From Arcuatula senhousia (Eukaryota > Mollusca > Bivalvia > Mytilida > Mytilidae), in NCBI GenBank assembly GCA_963971305.1, contig OZ020313.1, positions 53,640,203-53,704,202 on the forward strand: a stretch of DNA of 64,000 nucleotides. Reading direction: 5' to 3'. Under the pieces are notes generated by a model. It searched no databases. It had not been told where the DNA came from and saw only the letters and a program-made list of their open reading frames with translations. Within the stretch, counting starts at the first letter, position 1; every line of letters begins with the position of its first letter. Position numbers and translations under genes: made by a program. Shown here piece by piece: positions 37,601 through 48,600 of the stretch.

Positions 37601-38319
37601 TTTGTCAGGGGTAGTTTGATTCAAAATTTCAGAACTCTTGTCATAATTTGTATACAAATACAAATAATTTTGTTAGCTCGAACCCAACTTCCATAGATGA
37701 CAGAGATGGTTAAGGCATATTCTGAAAATGTTTACAGTGACAAAAGTAATACACAATTGAACTGATAATTGTATATGTATATATTCATATTATATGTTAT
37801 GATAGCGATAACATAAATAATAGTGAAAAATTATTTTTGCAAAAAACCTTTCATATTATAATACGATTAAATTTTTCTCTAATCTAATCCATAAGATACG
37901 AAAAAGGAAAATAAATAACGTATTGTATATGAAGTGTTACTCAAAGAAACGACATAATTATTAAATACGTATTATTTGTATTTACCATAGAACCGAGTGA
38001 ACAAAAATGTATTTGCATTTTATTGAGGAATAACAAAGCACAACCCACCTCGCCCCCTTAAATCATCAATCGGCATAAAAAATTTATAGACTGACGACTA
38101 ATGAGCGTCACAATTCATATAATAAGGGAAGAAAAGTGAAAATGTGTGACTCACCTGGAAGGTAATGTGAGTAATTGTCATCACTAGGAGTCCCCCGTCT
38201 GTCTGTCCATTAACTCTCCTTCTAAGATCTTGTCTGAACCACGGTAGGGATTGCTTTTTAACTTTGTACACTTGCTTATTAGGATGTTCTCTACAAAGTT
38301 TGTGAAAATCTATGTACAC
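34656..38319. other. Gene-free AT-rich region
   Basis: About 3.6 kb with no convincing open frame or RNA gene. It includes a G homopolymer run near 35321-35334 and a C run near 35802. Open frames up to 79 codons (for example 37303-37542) lack domain or composition support. Introns or distal regulatory sequence of the downstream gene cannot be excluded. Confidence 0.5.
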
Positions 38320-38880
38320 ATACAAACCAACATGGCCACTGTTGCTAAAATAGAACAGGTTCAGACCATAGTTTTTAGCTTATAACTCAAAAAGAAGTGT
38401 AAGCGATAGAGAGAATTCAAAGCAATTATCCGTTTCCAGCTTCAAAAGCTCTATAAAACTGTAATGAATCGAAGTTATCTGACATATCTTTATAGGAGTT
38501 GTTTCCCCTTAATCGTCAAATCAGACCATTTTCACAGATTTTGGGCTTTTTCTTGAAATCCGTAAGTGCTAAAGGAAAGTTAGCATTGGAAAAATGTTAA
38601 GCTCATTGAAATCTGCAAAAATGATTGAGATGTCAAAATTAGCAGATCAACCGTTTAAGAGTTATCCTCCTTTTACTTCTTTCTGTAAACTGTTACTGAT
38701 TTTTTTTGAAAATCTTGTAACTTTATGTATTTGATCTTTAAGGGGTTTTCTTTCCTAACTTGCTTCTTCATTAATTTTACTTATTAAGGACACTTACATC
38801 ATGTTGCACACTTATAAAATTGTAAAAGCTTTAGCATAAGGGATCAAGTAAGCGGTTCAGGCTCCTTGGAGCCTCTAGTT
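38320..38880 (+). repeat. Dispersed repeat ending in GAGCCTCTAGTT
   Basis: Begins around ACCAACATGGCCACTG and ends GATCAAGTAAGCGGTTCAGG then CTCCTTGGAGCCTCTAGTT. From memory this type of 3' end is frequent in bivalve genomes; no second copy is in the window, so the call rests on recall. Confidence 0.4.
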
Positions 38881-39039
38881 TTTCAATACCGATTGATGAT
38901 TGAGAAAAATAGGATTTACATAAAAATTCACATAACAGATGCAAGGTATGTCTTCATCGTCTTCGTAATCAGTCTCTGATGGAAAAATTTAAAATTTGAC
39001 TGAACGTATTGGTTTGTGATTGTTTTGATCAGTGTTTTG

Positions 39040-39300
39040 CTGATTGTTGTACTGAGATGATTTTGTTGTTGTCCCTATTGTGTCCTCACAACCGTGTTAC
39101 GATTTGTATTACTACCGGACCCTAAGATCGCAATGGAAGAGGGAGGTTTTGCGCACCATTAAACCTGGTTTAACCTACCATTTCATTTGAAATGCCTGTA
39201 CCCAGCCAGAACCATTGCGATCTGTAACTGTTCTGGTGTTTCTTCCATGATTTGTCTTTTCTGTTGGACATTGAGCTTAATACTTATTCTGACTTTTTTC
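39040..39300 (+). repeat. Possible dispersed bivalve repeat
   Basis: Contains TGTACTGAGATGATTTTG, CATTAAACCTGGTTTAACC and ATGCCTGTACCCAGCCAGAA, resembling from memory a widespread mollusc repeat. No second copy is present here. Non-coding. Confidence 0.35.
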
Positions 39301-40445
39301 TCTCTTTTTTCTATCTTTTTTTGAATAAATCAATTTTGACGCTTTAAATATTCAGTATCGACATGGTGGTCAGTAGGCTTCGACAAAATAAGATATACGA
39401 CAATGTACGATATGGTAGGATAGTGCTTCTTTCAAAGTTTATCGATAATGGAATAATTAATGTATTTATTGACAAATTTCTGTAACTGAACTTACTTTTT
39501 TTTCAGTTTTGGAGGGTGGTCCCATTTAATTGAAAATTCTGCAATCTTCATACACATTTTGCAAATATGGTTCTAGACCCCATTTCATTCTGTACTCTGG
39601 GGGAATTACCTTCTGAAAGCTGCTAGATCTGGCCCTTATCTTATCTTACTATTCATTATTAAAACAAGTTTGGTATCAATTAATCTGTAAATTTTGTCAT
39701 GCTGTGAATGCAAATACAATAAACATCTTACACACGTTTTAAACTTATATACCAAAATCTCCTTTACTCAAATAAAAGACTCATTGAAGAAAAATGACCG
39801 TGACATGATGGTCACATCAATACTCGCATACTAGTACTTTCTTCTAGTACTTTGACTTAGCGTTGGTGTTTTAAATCAAGCATGGAGTGCTTACTATTCC
39901 GGACACCTGAGTCTTTTCTTATTTTGACGTAACTATGAGTTTGAAGAATTAGAGTTATTTTGTGTATTGTGTGTGGTTGGTTGCGTTTTGTTGCATTGTT
40001 ATTGTTTATAGTACCGGTACAAGAAAGTGAGATGTGGAATGAAGTACGTGGCACAACCATAAACCATCGGGAATTTAAAAAAAAATCATTATTTGATTTT
40101 AATAATCTTTTATCATGCTCTATACTTTTTCAAACTTTCTCATTTCAGATTACAAAACAATATACAAGTTATATATTGACAGCCAAATGGGTAAGATGCA
40201 TTCAAATTACGTTTGTAAAAAAAACTCATTTATTTCAAATTCGTTCTAAGACAAAATTTTCTGGGATGATAATTAAAATAGCATTGTTCATGGTAATGGC
40301 GGTAAATCTCACTCTTCTTATGTGTCTTTAAGGTTCAGCAGTTAATCAATTAAACACATAAAACAAACTAATCGAAAAATAACAAGACTTCCATAGAGGT
40401 AAAACACAAAAGCATATATGATCTACCTCAAACCATGCTGAAAAT
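39301..40445. other. Region upstream of the fucosyltransferase exon
   Basis: AT-rich. A 123-codon open frame at 39960-40331 begins with a hydrophobic stretch but has no domain. The intron and 5' exon(s) of the downstream gene probably lie here or further upstream; no donor site could be assigned. Confidence 0.4.
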
Positions 40446-41627
40446 TTGAGAAAAGAATTCAGTTTAATTAAATCTCGATTTTTTTTTATTATAATTGCTT
40501 TTTATTTATATATTTATAAATTTATTACAGGTACCCTAGATGGAGGTGGTAAATGGATAAAATACATATTGATTCTGATTGTAGTAACCCTAATATTTAT
40601 TTGTCTTTACATAAGAACTCAAAATTTTTCTAGCTTGAACCAACTAAACATTCAACTTTTTATACCGACTAACAAGAGTCAGGCTAGTAACATTAAATTT
40701 CTGATTCTTTGGTACGCTAAACCTGATTGGATTTCTGTAAGCAGAAGACAAAATCTAACTGGATGCTTATTTAATAATTGTAAAGTGACGTTAGATAGAA
40801 AAGCAATCAACCAATCTCAAGTAGTTTTATTTCATCACGTACAAATGGGTATTCAACCACCCTTGAAATTAAAAGATCAATTATGGGGGTTTGTGTCGCT
40901 TGAATCCCCAACCCATACAAGTAGACATTATCGTAATCTAGAATGGAAAGGCAAATTTGACTTTACATTTAGTTATAGAACAGATTCAGAGATATATGCC
41001 CCTTACAGTCAACTTGTGAAGATGGAGACAGACAAAGATCAGAACTATACATTTTTATACCTGAATAAGACCAAGGAGGTGGCTTGGGTAGTCAGCAATT
41101 GTAACACGCCCTCAAAAAGGCGACAATATGTACAGGAAATGCAAAGGCACATTAAGGTTGACATATTTGGAAAATGTGGGAGAAAATGTCAGCCTCATTC
41201 TGGAGAAGACTGTTTCGAGATGATCGGCAGGGAATATAAATTCTATCTCTCTTTTGAAAATTGCCTATGCGAGGACTACATTACTGAAAAAGTGTACAGA
41301 ATATTTGATAAATATAATTTGGTGCCAGTGGTAAGAGGAGCTCCGAACGTTTATGAACGACTTCCACCGGGAACTTTTATTTCCACCTTTGACTTCAAAT
41401 CACCGAAACACCTTTCAAATTATCTAAATGCTGTTTCTAATAGTCAAAGATTATACACAAATTATCTAAAAGCAAAACATAAGTATAAAAGGCAATACGA
41501 CTTTTATCATATCGGAATGTGCAGTTTATGTGAAAAGATAAATAAAGGAACTCTCTTTAATAAGATAATCGATGTTTCAACCTGGATACAAAATAAATCT
41601 TGCTTAACACCAAATGATATTAAATAA
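40446..41627 (+). CDS. Alpha-1,3-fucosyltransferase (GT10 family), type II Golgi membrane protein
   Basis: Transfers fucose from GDP-fucose in alpha-1,3 linkage to GlcNAc on glycans in the Golgi lumen. The 393-codon frame shows, in order: a signal-anchor helix (about 37-56, WIKYILILIVVTLIFICLYI); the N-terminal GT10 region (WYAKPDW 89-95, SLESPTHT 151-158); and the GDP-fucose-binding fold with VAWVVSNC (212-219), KVDIFGKCG (237-245), the hallmark YKFYLSFENCLCEDYITEK (264-282) and VPVVRGAPNVYERLPPGTFI (293-312). A C-terminal CSLC pair (359-362) fits the conserved disulfide. The end is complete. The start is uncertain: TTTATTACAG ending at 40530 looks like a splice acceptor, so residues 1-28 may be intron and the true start may lie in an upstream exon. 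An AATAAA overlaps the stop codon. The acceptor substrate cannot be predicted. Confidence 0.9.
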   Translation: MRKEFSLIKSRFFFIIIAFYLYIYKFITGTLDGGGKWIKYILILIVVTLIFICLYIRTQNFSSLNQLNIQLFIPTNKSQASNIKFLILWYAKPDWISVSRRQNLTGCLFNNCKVTLDRKAINQSQVVLFHHVQMGIQPPLKLKDQLWGFVSLESPTHTSRHYRNLEWKGKFDFTFSYRTDSEIYAPYSQLVKMETDKDQNYTFLYLNKTKEVAWVVSNCNTPSKRRQYVQEMQRHIKVDIFGKCGRKCQPHSGEDCFEMIGREYKFYLSFENCLCEDYITEKVYRIFDKYNLVPVVRGAPNVYERLPPGTFISTFDFKSPKHLSNYLNAVSNSQRLYTNYLKAKHKYKRQYDFYHIGMCSLCEKINKGTLFNKIIDVSTWIQNKSCLTPNDIK

Positions 41628-42248
41628 AATAATGGCTATTCATTTCATTATCATCATCTAATTGTATGTACATATATTGTTTTTGGTTTATTTGACAAGT
41701 TCACTGTTGATCTTTTTTGTCCTGTGCGATCAGCATGAGGTTTTCCATACAGGGTTCAGCTTGTTTTCTACAGGTGACTTTGCAATTCTGATGATTTAGA
41801 GTTGCCACACTTCTATCTCATTTATCTTATCAAGATCACAACAATTATCTTCCTCTGAATGCGTCTGTCCAAATCTCGGAAGCGAGTGAGTATTTATTAT
41901 TTTTTATCGTATTGCAGATCAAAAAACAAGAGGTTCAACGGTTTGCTCTCTCTGTTACAACTGAATGAAAATGTGCAATTGATTCTGTTTATAAACAAGT
42001 CAATAATGTTCTGATGAAAAAGTCGTTTAAATAAAGAACAATGCATACATGTTAGACGCAATCTAGTGTGATAAATCCTTAAGTGTTTACTCAGTGGAAT
42101 ATTTAAGCAATGAACGTTTTTTTTTCTGTGACGTGTCTGCAAAAGTGTTAGTTCTTTAAGCAAAAATATCACGATTTTTTTTTACCTTAAAAGGGCATTC
42201 TCTTTTATAAAGAGATAGTCTGAGTAAGGTAGACGGATGATATTATGC
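41628..42248. other. Non-coding DNA between fucosyltransferase and gypsy element II
   Basis: Probable 3' untranslated or intergenic sequence. A 91-codon minus frame (41897-42172) has no support. The last four bases, ATGC (42245-42248), are the left target duplication of gypsy II. Confidence 0.5.
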
Positions 42249-42742
42249 TGTGATGGTGATACCTTGTTAAGACTATATATTTCTGTGATACTATGTTATA
42301 TTTATTGTATTAACGTTCACTATGTGTATTTGTCAGCCAGTATTATTATTGTTGCTGTAGTAACCCCCTATTTATTAATTTTCTCATTTGTTTACATTTC
42401 TAGTTAACTTTCATGGGCGCCGCCATCTTGTCCAGCTACCGGTCCACTTCCGCTGGACCGGTGACCAGGTCAAGTGTACTATGTTCACCCACCGGTCCAT
42501 GACCGGCGGCAGTTTTCAAGATAACGTTCATCAGAACAGTTGCCAATTTTAACGCTCCGTGAGCTAAGGTACTTTAAGGGTTAATATAGTCACCACACAC
42601 TCCCGTATATCTGTATTATTCAAATGTTTGTCATTTGCCTTATTCCGTTCGAATTAAATTATCAAAACTTATAGATTTCTATCTTTTTGTACGCCAAACA
42701 TATCCGTTGAAAAGAACCATTTGGGTAACCATTCCCATGACA
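42249..42742 (+). repeat. 5' LTR of gypsy element II
   Basis: 494 bp, TGTGATGGTGATACC ... CCCATGACA. It contains a GC-rich internal block with GCCGCCATCTTG and the palindromic pair ACCGGTCC/GGACCGGT (42438-42462). Nearly identical to 53549-54043. Confidence 0.97.
42419..42430 (-). promoter_or_regulatory. YY1-type consensus in LTR
   Basis: GCCGCCATCTTG, on the minus strand CAAGATGGCGGC, is a full match to the classic YY1/Pho consensus. It recurs in the 3' LTR at 53720-53731. YY1 sites control several retroelement promoters in other animals; function here is inference. Confidence 0.55.
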
Positions 42743-42745
42743 TTT

Positions 42746-42763
42746 TGGGGGCTCGTGCCGGAC
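42746..42763 (+). promoter_or_regulatory. Primer binding site, tRNA-Pro-like
   Basis: TGGGGGCTCGTGCCGGAC lies three bases (TTT) after the LTR. The first 11 bases, TGGGGGCTCGT, equal the complement of the 3' end of animal tRNA-Pro (recalled); the remainder matches only partly. Confidence 0.7.
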
Positions 42764-42867
42764 GGATATTTTTGAAAAAACGTATTTTGAAGATTTAGAA
42801 ATTTTATTTTCTAGTATAAATTTCCGATTATTAAGTTGTGAAAAACGTACAACTTTTATAATCTTTT

Positions 42868-44499
42868 ATGGATTCCGCAAAGAGATTTTTCTCTAAAATT
42901 CGGGCACCATTTTCGCCTGTAGAATTGAAATCTAAATTTTCAAGCTCAACGCCTTGTAACGAACAGATATACGAGGGTGTCTTTAATGATAAGACTACAT
43001 GTAACATGAATTCAAACAAACAGTTTGATATAAACCATGAACAAAGAACAAACTTACCTGAAAGAAACACAATCCGCTCCGTGTTTGTAACAAAAGAATA
43101 CCCCACAAATGAAATGAACCAAAGTATGAACAATGAAAACTCAAATCCAGATTCTGATGACACGGGAATTTTATTTCCTCCTCGTTCCGTTAGCATTGAA
43201 CAACACAGACGTTTCGATTTAGATGAGCGTGTTTGTGGAAATCCTTGGTTTACACAGTCTGAACAAGTTTTACGTGATTCGTCCGAAGAAAACACAAACA
43301 AAAATCAAATGCACGGCAACAGACAATTATTTCCAGAGCTGTCGAACGATCGCAGAAACAGTTCTGTCCGATTTGAAGCTGACGTTTTAGAGCGAACATC
43401 GCCCATTTCATTCTCAGAACGCTGCAATGATGTTGACAATGTCAGAGACGTGAAAATCGCAAGTCACGTGACCGGTGAGAATAGAAATTATGACCCTTCC
43501 AATAACAAAAGTTCCGCCTTGTCTGCCGAATTTAATGCATTTTCGCAAGAGAAACGCGACTCACGTGTAAACAGTTGTTCACAAGATCGTAAAGTAAGCC
43601 CGTTTGATTCGTTTAGAGATCAAAATCGGTTCGATTCACGTCGAGAGTCAGCCGGAACTTTTTCAAGGGTTCGAGCAAGTGCCCGCACACAAGTACAATT
43701 TGAGAGGCCATCAAATTTCTTAGGGGAAACTCAAAATAATGACGGCGCGACGCATTTCGCTAATTCTAATAGTGAATGTAGACAGAGTTACGCGCCGGGG
43801 TTTTCTTTAAACGAAACAAATGTAAACGGTTGTGAAATGAGACAGAACGAAACACAATTTCACAGGGTCGGTTTTTCGCAGAAACCAAGATATGATTTCA
43901 GAGAAAATGATAATGTTCCGACGAACCTTAATCAATATTCGTCGAATTCGCCTCACTCAATGGGTACATATATGCCCCAGATTTCACAGGAACATAATGT
44001 TCCGAGGTACGAGCGTATAAATGCATCAGCTGATATGCATATCCCCGACAGAAATACAAACAATAGATTTGCATACGCGGAAAACTATGACAGTTTTGTA
44101 AACGGAAACACGCAGTTTCCTAGACATTCGACACAGAGCCGTTGTCAACGTGATACAGGCGTACATGCTAACATCAGTCGTGTCCCCACTAGTAATAGTC
44201 CTGTTTTTAACAATGACTTTCAAGAAAAGACAACTCACAGGCGACAAAAAGACCCCGATACATACGACGGTAAAAATGTTGAGTGGCCCGACTACGTTTG
44301 CCACTTCGAACAAGTCGCGCATTGGAACCGTTGGAGCACACGAGAAATGGCTTCACAATTAGCTATGAGTCTACGGGGATCGGCTCAACGTGCACTAAGT
44401 GAAATTACTAGCGACGTTTTGTTTGATTATGACAGGTTGAAGCTTGCTTTGTCACAGAGGTTTTGCCCACCGGAAAGAGAAACCGCTTTCCGATGCGAG
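42868..44499 (+). pseudogene. gag of gypsy element II, 5' part
   Basis: The frame opens at ATG 42868, about 125 bp after the LTR. The first 460 or so residues are polar, rich in Asn, Ser, Arg and Gln, with no recognised domain. From about residue 467 a Ty3/gypsy capsid-like segment follows: DPDTYDGKNVEWPDYVCHF, LAMSLRGSAQRAL and LKLALSQRFCPPER. The frame is cut inside the capsid domain at 44499 by a 5'-truncated retroelement on the opposite strand; it then runs 23 foreign codons to a stop at 44568. Gag normally packages element RNA into particles. The long low-complexity N-terminal region is unusual. Confidence 0.85.
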
Positions 44500-45016
44500 A
44501 AAGAAGCAGAGGTACCAATGGGGTATCCGAATGTCAAAAGTCCGAAAGGGCAGAGACTAAACCAGTAAACACAAACAAGAATGGGACAAAAACAGACAAC
44601 ATAAAACATGGAAACACAAAACAACTGAATATCAATCAACAACGCGAACTCCAGTCGAAACAAGAGTGAACCCAGGTGCTCCGGAAGAGTAAGCAGTTCC
44701 TGCTTGCTATAGCACACCCGTCGCGTTGCCAATAGTCCATTCAGCGTGTCAAATCCAGTAAAGGAAGACAAAACAACACCCTATGACAAACCAACATCTG
44801 CACTCATCTGAGAGATCGAAATCCCATATTTGTCTATAAGTGCATGATGTCTTCCGTAAAATTTCTTGAGTGAAGACAGCAACCGAGGAGCAACCCTGTG
44901 TGAGCAATTTTTGCGTCAGACGTGTCGCTCTGCTAAGGAAATCGATGTAAGTCCCGCACGCTCTGGAGTAACGAATCAATTGAGATACGTAAACTCCATA
45001 AGCTGGAGCTGACGAG
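44500..45016 (-). mobile_element. 5'-truncated Penelope-like retroelement insertion in gag
   Basis: A minus-strand insertion flanked by CGAG (44496-44499 and 45013-45016). It encodes the end of a reverse transcriptase polyprotein (APAYGVYVSQLIRYSRACG, IDFLSRATRLTQKLLTQG), then the family's 3' untranslated region ending GGTACCTCTGCTTCTTT at the left junction. The truncation falls just before the APAYGV motif. Other family members: 4640-5022, 54600-55900, 57195-57935 and 59690-60150. Insertion of an odd number of bases (517, not a multiple of three) breaks gag. The family assignment (Penelope-like) is from recalled motif style and partial tandem copies. Confidence 0.8.
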
Positions 45017-45603
45017 TTCCGCAACAGAAGACGCAGACGAGAAGAATCCGTTTCAGAATACGGATATGCCCTTAAACGCCTTGCCATTCGTGCTTTTCCG
45101 TCAATTCCGATAGACGTTAGGGAAAGTTTGACCATAGAACAATACGTTTTTGGCTTAGGTGATACAGACCTTAAACGACACGTTCAATTTTCCCACCCTG
45201 TTACACTAGATAAGGCCATATCATTGGCACTCGAGTTTGAAGCTTTTGAAGGAAGCCAAATTCTCCCTAGAAAACCAAAGTCTGATGACATGTCTTCCGT
45301 ATGTCCTATTACAAATTCAAAAGATGCAAGCGATTGTTTGCAAGCCTCCGATTCCGTAGTTAAGAAGCTTCTAGAGGGGTTTAATGAAATTCAGAATTCT
45401 ATGAAAGAAATTTTGCACTAAAAAGCCAGTCGGTTGACAATAAGCCGAGAACTCAAAATCGTAGTAAACCGATACAATGCTTTTATTGCAAGAAAGAGGG
45501 TCACATGAAAAAGGCTTGTCCTTTACTCAACGATAAACAGACTAGTTCAAGTCCGACTCAAAAGTCAGACACAAAGACAAACGGTGTCAGTCATTTAAAT
45601 TAG
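45017..45603 (+). pseudogene. gag of gypsy element II, 3' part with nucleocapsid zinc knuckle
   Basis: Capsid coding resumes at 45017 with an Arg-rich block and EESVSEYGYALKRLA, then TIEQYVFGLGDTDLKRHV. The frame stops at 45419-45421. The CCHC zinc knuckle CFYCKKEGHMKKAC (45478-45519) is in a frame one base back, open from 45388 to TAG 45601-45603. So a single-base indel or a second frameshift separates capsid and nucleocapsid in this copy. The heptamer TTTAAAT (45594-45600) precedes the terminal TAG. Confidence 0.85.
45594..45603 (+). promoter_or_regulatory. -1 ribosomal frameshift site between gag and pol
   Basis: T TTA AAT in the nucleocapsid frame fits X_XXY_YYZ and is followed at once by TAG. 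Slipping back one base at this site enters the pol frame (TTA GCA AGG) without interruption. Downstream 45604-45660 contains GC-rich complementary stretches (for example TCAC...GTGA) that could stall ribosomes; folding was not calculated. Confidence 0.8.
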
Positions 45604-48600
45604 CAAGGGCTGGGTCCGAGGCCGATCACTCAGTCCGTGACAAATTTGATAGTGAAAATGTTGATTTTAGGCCGATTTCTCATTTAAATATTTGTTGTAT
45701 TTCCCAGTCGTGTTGGTTTGCTGATGTGAAAATTAAAGATACAAGCTTCGATATGCTTGTGGATACAGGTTCCGATGTAACGTTAATATCGATAGAAATA
45801 TTTAAAAAGTTAGGGTTCGATAAGGCATCCTTGCACAATGTCTCGTCCAATTTGAAGACCGCCGATGGTGACTCGTTAGAGATTATCGGAATGATGTCGG
45901 TTCCGCTTCGGTTAGAAGGTAGATCGTCGAGTCACCGGGTTGTTGTCGCGGATATAGGGGAATTGGATGGAATTCTAGGCATTGACTTCCTCAGCAAGAA
46001 CGAAGTTTCATTTGACATCGGAAAGGGCGTTCTTCAGTCACCGAAATTTACGGTTAAATTACACAAAGATAAATCTTTGTCACCCGCATGCGCTAGGGTT
46101 CATCTTACCGAGACTGTTCACATACCACCAAGGTCGGAAATTTTTATTCAAGGGGAAATACGAGGTCATTTTTCAGATGTCAGAGATGGATTTTTAGAAC
46201 CTTTAAAAGAATTTCGAGGTAGCGAAAAGCTTTTGGTACCGAAATCACTTGTAAAAGTTGCGGATTCAAACGTCGTCATGTCGGTAATGAATCCTACTTC
46301 AGAAAGTCAAATTTTAAAGAAGAATATTCAGATAGCTTCTCTCTTCCAAGCCGAAGATGTCATGGTTTGCGATTTTAAGAATCCAACGGAACCGTCAAGA
46401 GACAAAATTGAGACTCTTCCTGAACACTTGACTCCGCTTGTTGAAAACGTTTCAGAACGCTTATCCAATTCTGAGCGTGAACAGTTGGCCAATTTGGTTA
46501 AAGAATATGCTGACATTTTTGTCGGTCCGGACGGAAAATTAGGTCATACCAATGTAGTCGAACATCAAATTGATACCGGGGAGTCAAAACCAATAAAACT
46601 ACCTTTAAGGCGGTTGCCAATAACACAGCGTGAAGTCGCGGAGAAGGAAATTTCGACGATGCTTGAGCAAGGAATCATTCAACCTAGCAGCTCACCATGG
46701 GCAGCACCGATTGTCTTAGTTCGGAAGCGTGATTCGTCGTGGCGTTTTTGCGTGGATTATCGTGAGATCAACGCCGTGACTAAGAAGGATGCTTATCCTC
46801 TTCCGCGCATCGACGAGTCATTGGACAGTCTATCTGGCGCAAAGTTCTTTTGCACTGCCGATATGGCCAGCAGTTTTTGGCAAGTTTCCGTCGCGGAAAA
46901 AGATCGCGCTAAAACGGCTTTCATCTCTCACAAAGGTCTTTTCGAGTTTTGTCACATGCCGTTTGGACTTGCGAATAGTCCGAAAACTTTCGAACGTCTG
47001 ATGGAAATCGTGCTTGCCGGACTCCAATGGGAACGGTGTCTCGTGTATCTCGATGACATCATCGTTTTCGGTAAAACGTTTTCTGAAACCCTTGACAATT
47101 TGTCAGTTGTTTTCGAACGATTCCGTCAAGCTAATTTGAAACTAAAACCGAAGAAGTGTACATTTTTCCAAGATGAGATAAAATACCTTGGTCATGTAGT
47201 TTCAGAGAATGGGGTCCAGTGCGATCCAGAGAAAATTAGGGCTATTCAGGAATGGCCAAAACCTGAATCCGTTACAGAGATTCGAAGTTTCTTGGGTATC
47301 GCGTCATACTATAGGAAGTTCATTCCTTCCTTCTCTCAGATAAGTTACCCGCTCAATGAATTGACGCGCAAAAACAAGAAATTTATTTGGACAGACGAGT
47401 GCGACGAATCGTTTAATAAATTGAAACAGGCACTTACATCGACTCCGATCTTGGCCTACCCCACTCGTGATGATCTGTTCATCCTTGATACGGACGCAAG
47501 TTTATACGGTATCGGTGGCGTGTTGTCTCAGCTGCAAAATGGCGAGGAGAAGGTCGTCTCGTATGGAAGCAAAACGCTTTCAAGGTCCCAATCGAAATAC
47601 TGTACCACTTATCGTGAACTACTCGCAGTCGTGACCTTCGTGAAGCAATTTCGGCATTATCTGTACGGAAGAAAGTTTTTGATACGGACCGACCATTCGT
47701 CCTTAATTTGGTTGAAGAATTTCAAAGAACCGGAAGGTATGATTGCCCGATGGATCTCAATGTTAGAGACGTACGACTTTGAGATCAAACACCGTCGAGG
47801 TTCCGCACATGGCAACGCTGATGCTTTGTCCAGGATTCCGAAACGTGCTTATAAGAGACCAGATTGTCCCAACTGTATGAGTTCTTCCGATAAACATGTC
47901 AGCGTGGTCAACGTTACGCCCGTGACAATTGTTCGTCCCGAGGAAAAGACCGTGGTCTCGAATTGGCTTGACCAATGGACACTCGCAGAATTACAACAGT
48001 TGCAAACTGATGATGAAGTTGTTCGAACCGTCGTGTCTTTTCTCGAGAAAAGTACTGAAAAACCGGTTGTTCGCAGTCCGAATCAAGATTTGATTACATT
48101 GTTAAGACAATGGGACCAGTTAAGTCTGAAGGATGGTATTTTATACCGTACCTTCTTCCGTACTGATGGCGATCCGATAGTTCAACTTGTTGCCCCGAAA
48201 GGCTTACGGTCCGACATTATGTATCAATTACATAACAATCGTACATCAGGACATCTTGGAAGAGAAAAGACACTCTCCAAAATACGGTCCCGTTTCTATT
48301 GGCCCGGAATGTCGAGTGACGTCGGTAGTTGGTGTAGGTCTTGTCCTGCCTGTTCACGAGGAAAAGCAGGCCCAGGCCTGGGAAAACATCCTATGAAACA
48401 TTGTACCGTGTACGGTCCGCTTGAATGCATAGCGATTGATATAATGGGTCCTTTACCGGAAACCGATAACGGCAGTCAATATATTATGGTGATAGGCGAC
48501 TATTTTACCAAGTGGAAAGAAGCGTTTGCTATCCCTAATCACACCGCTCAAACGATAGCTGATAAGCTAGTTACTGAATTCATTTGCCGTTTTGGTGTTC

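Noticed and set aside
38098..38325. 75-codon minus-strand frame containing LRRRVNGQTDGG
   Set aside because: Lies partly in repeat-like DNA; no domain, conserved context or intact flanking gene.
39960..40331. 123-codon frame upstream of the fucosyltransferase, as a possible secreted protein or first exon
   Set aside because: The N-terminus is hydrophobic but there is no domain and no assignable donor site, and the rest is AT-biased random-looking sequence.
42831..43301. 156-codon minus-strand frame, and other antisense frames in gypsy II (44026-44322, 49892-50401)
   Set aside because: They lie opposite the real gag and accessory ORF and have no protein-like features of their own.
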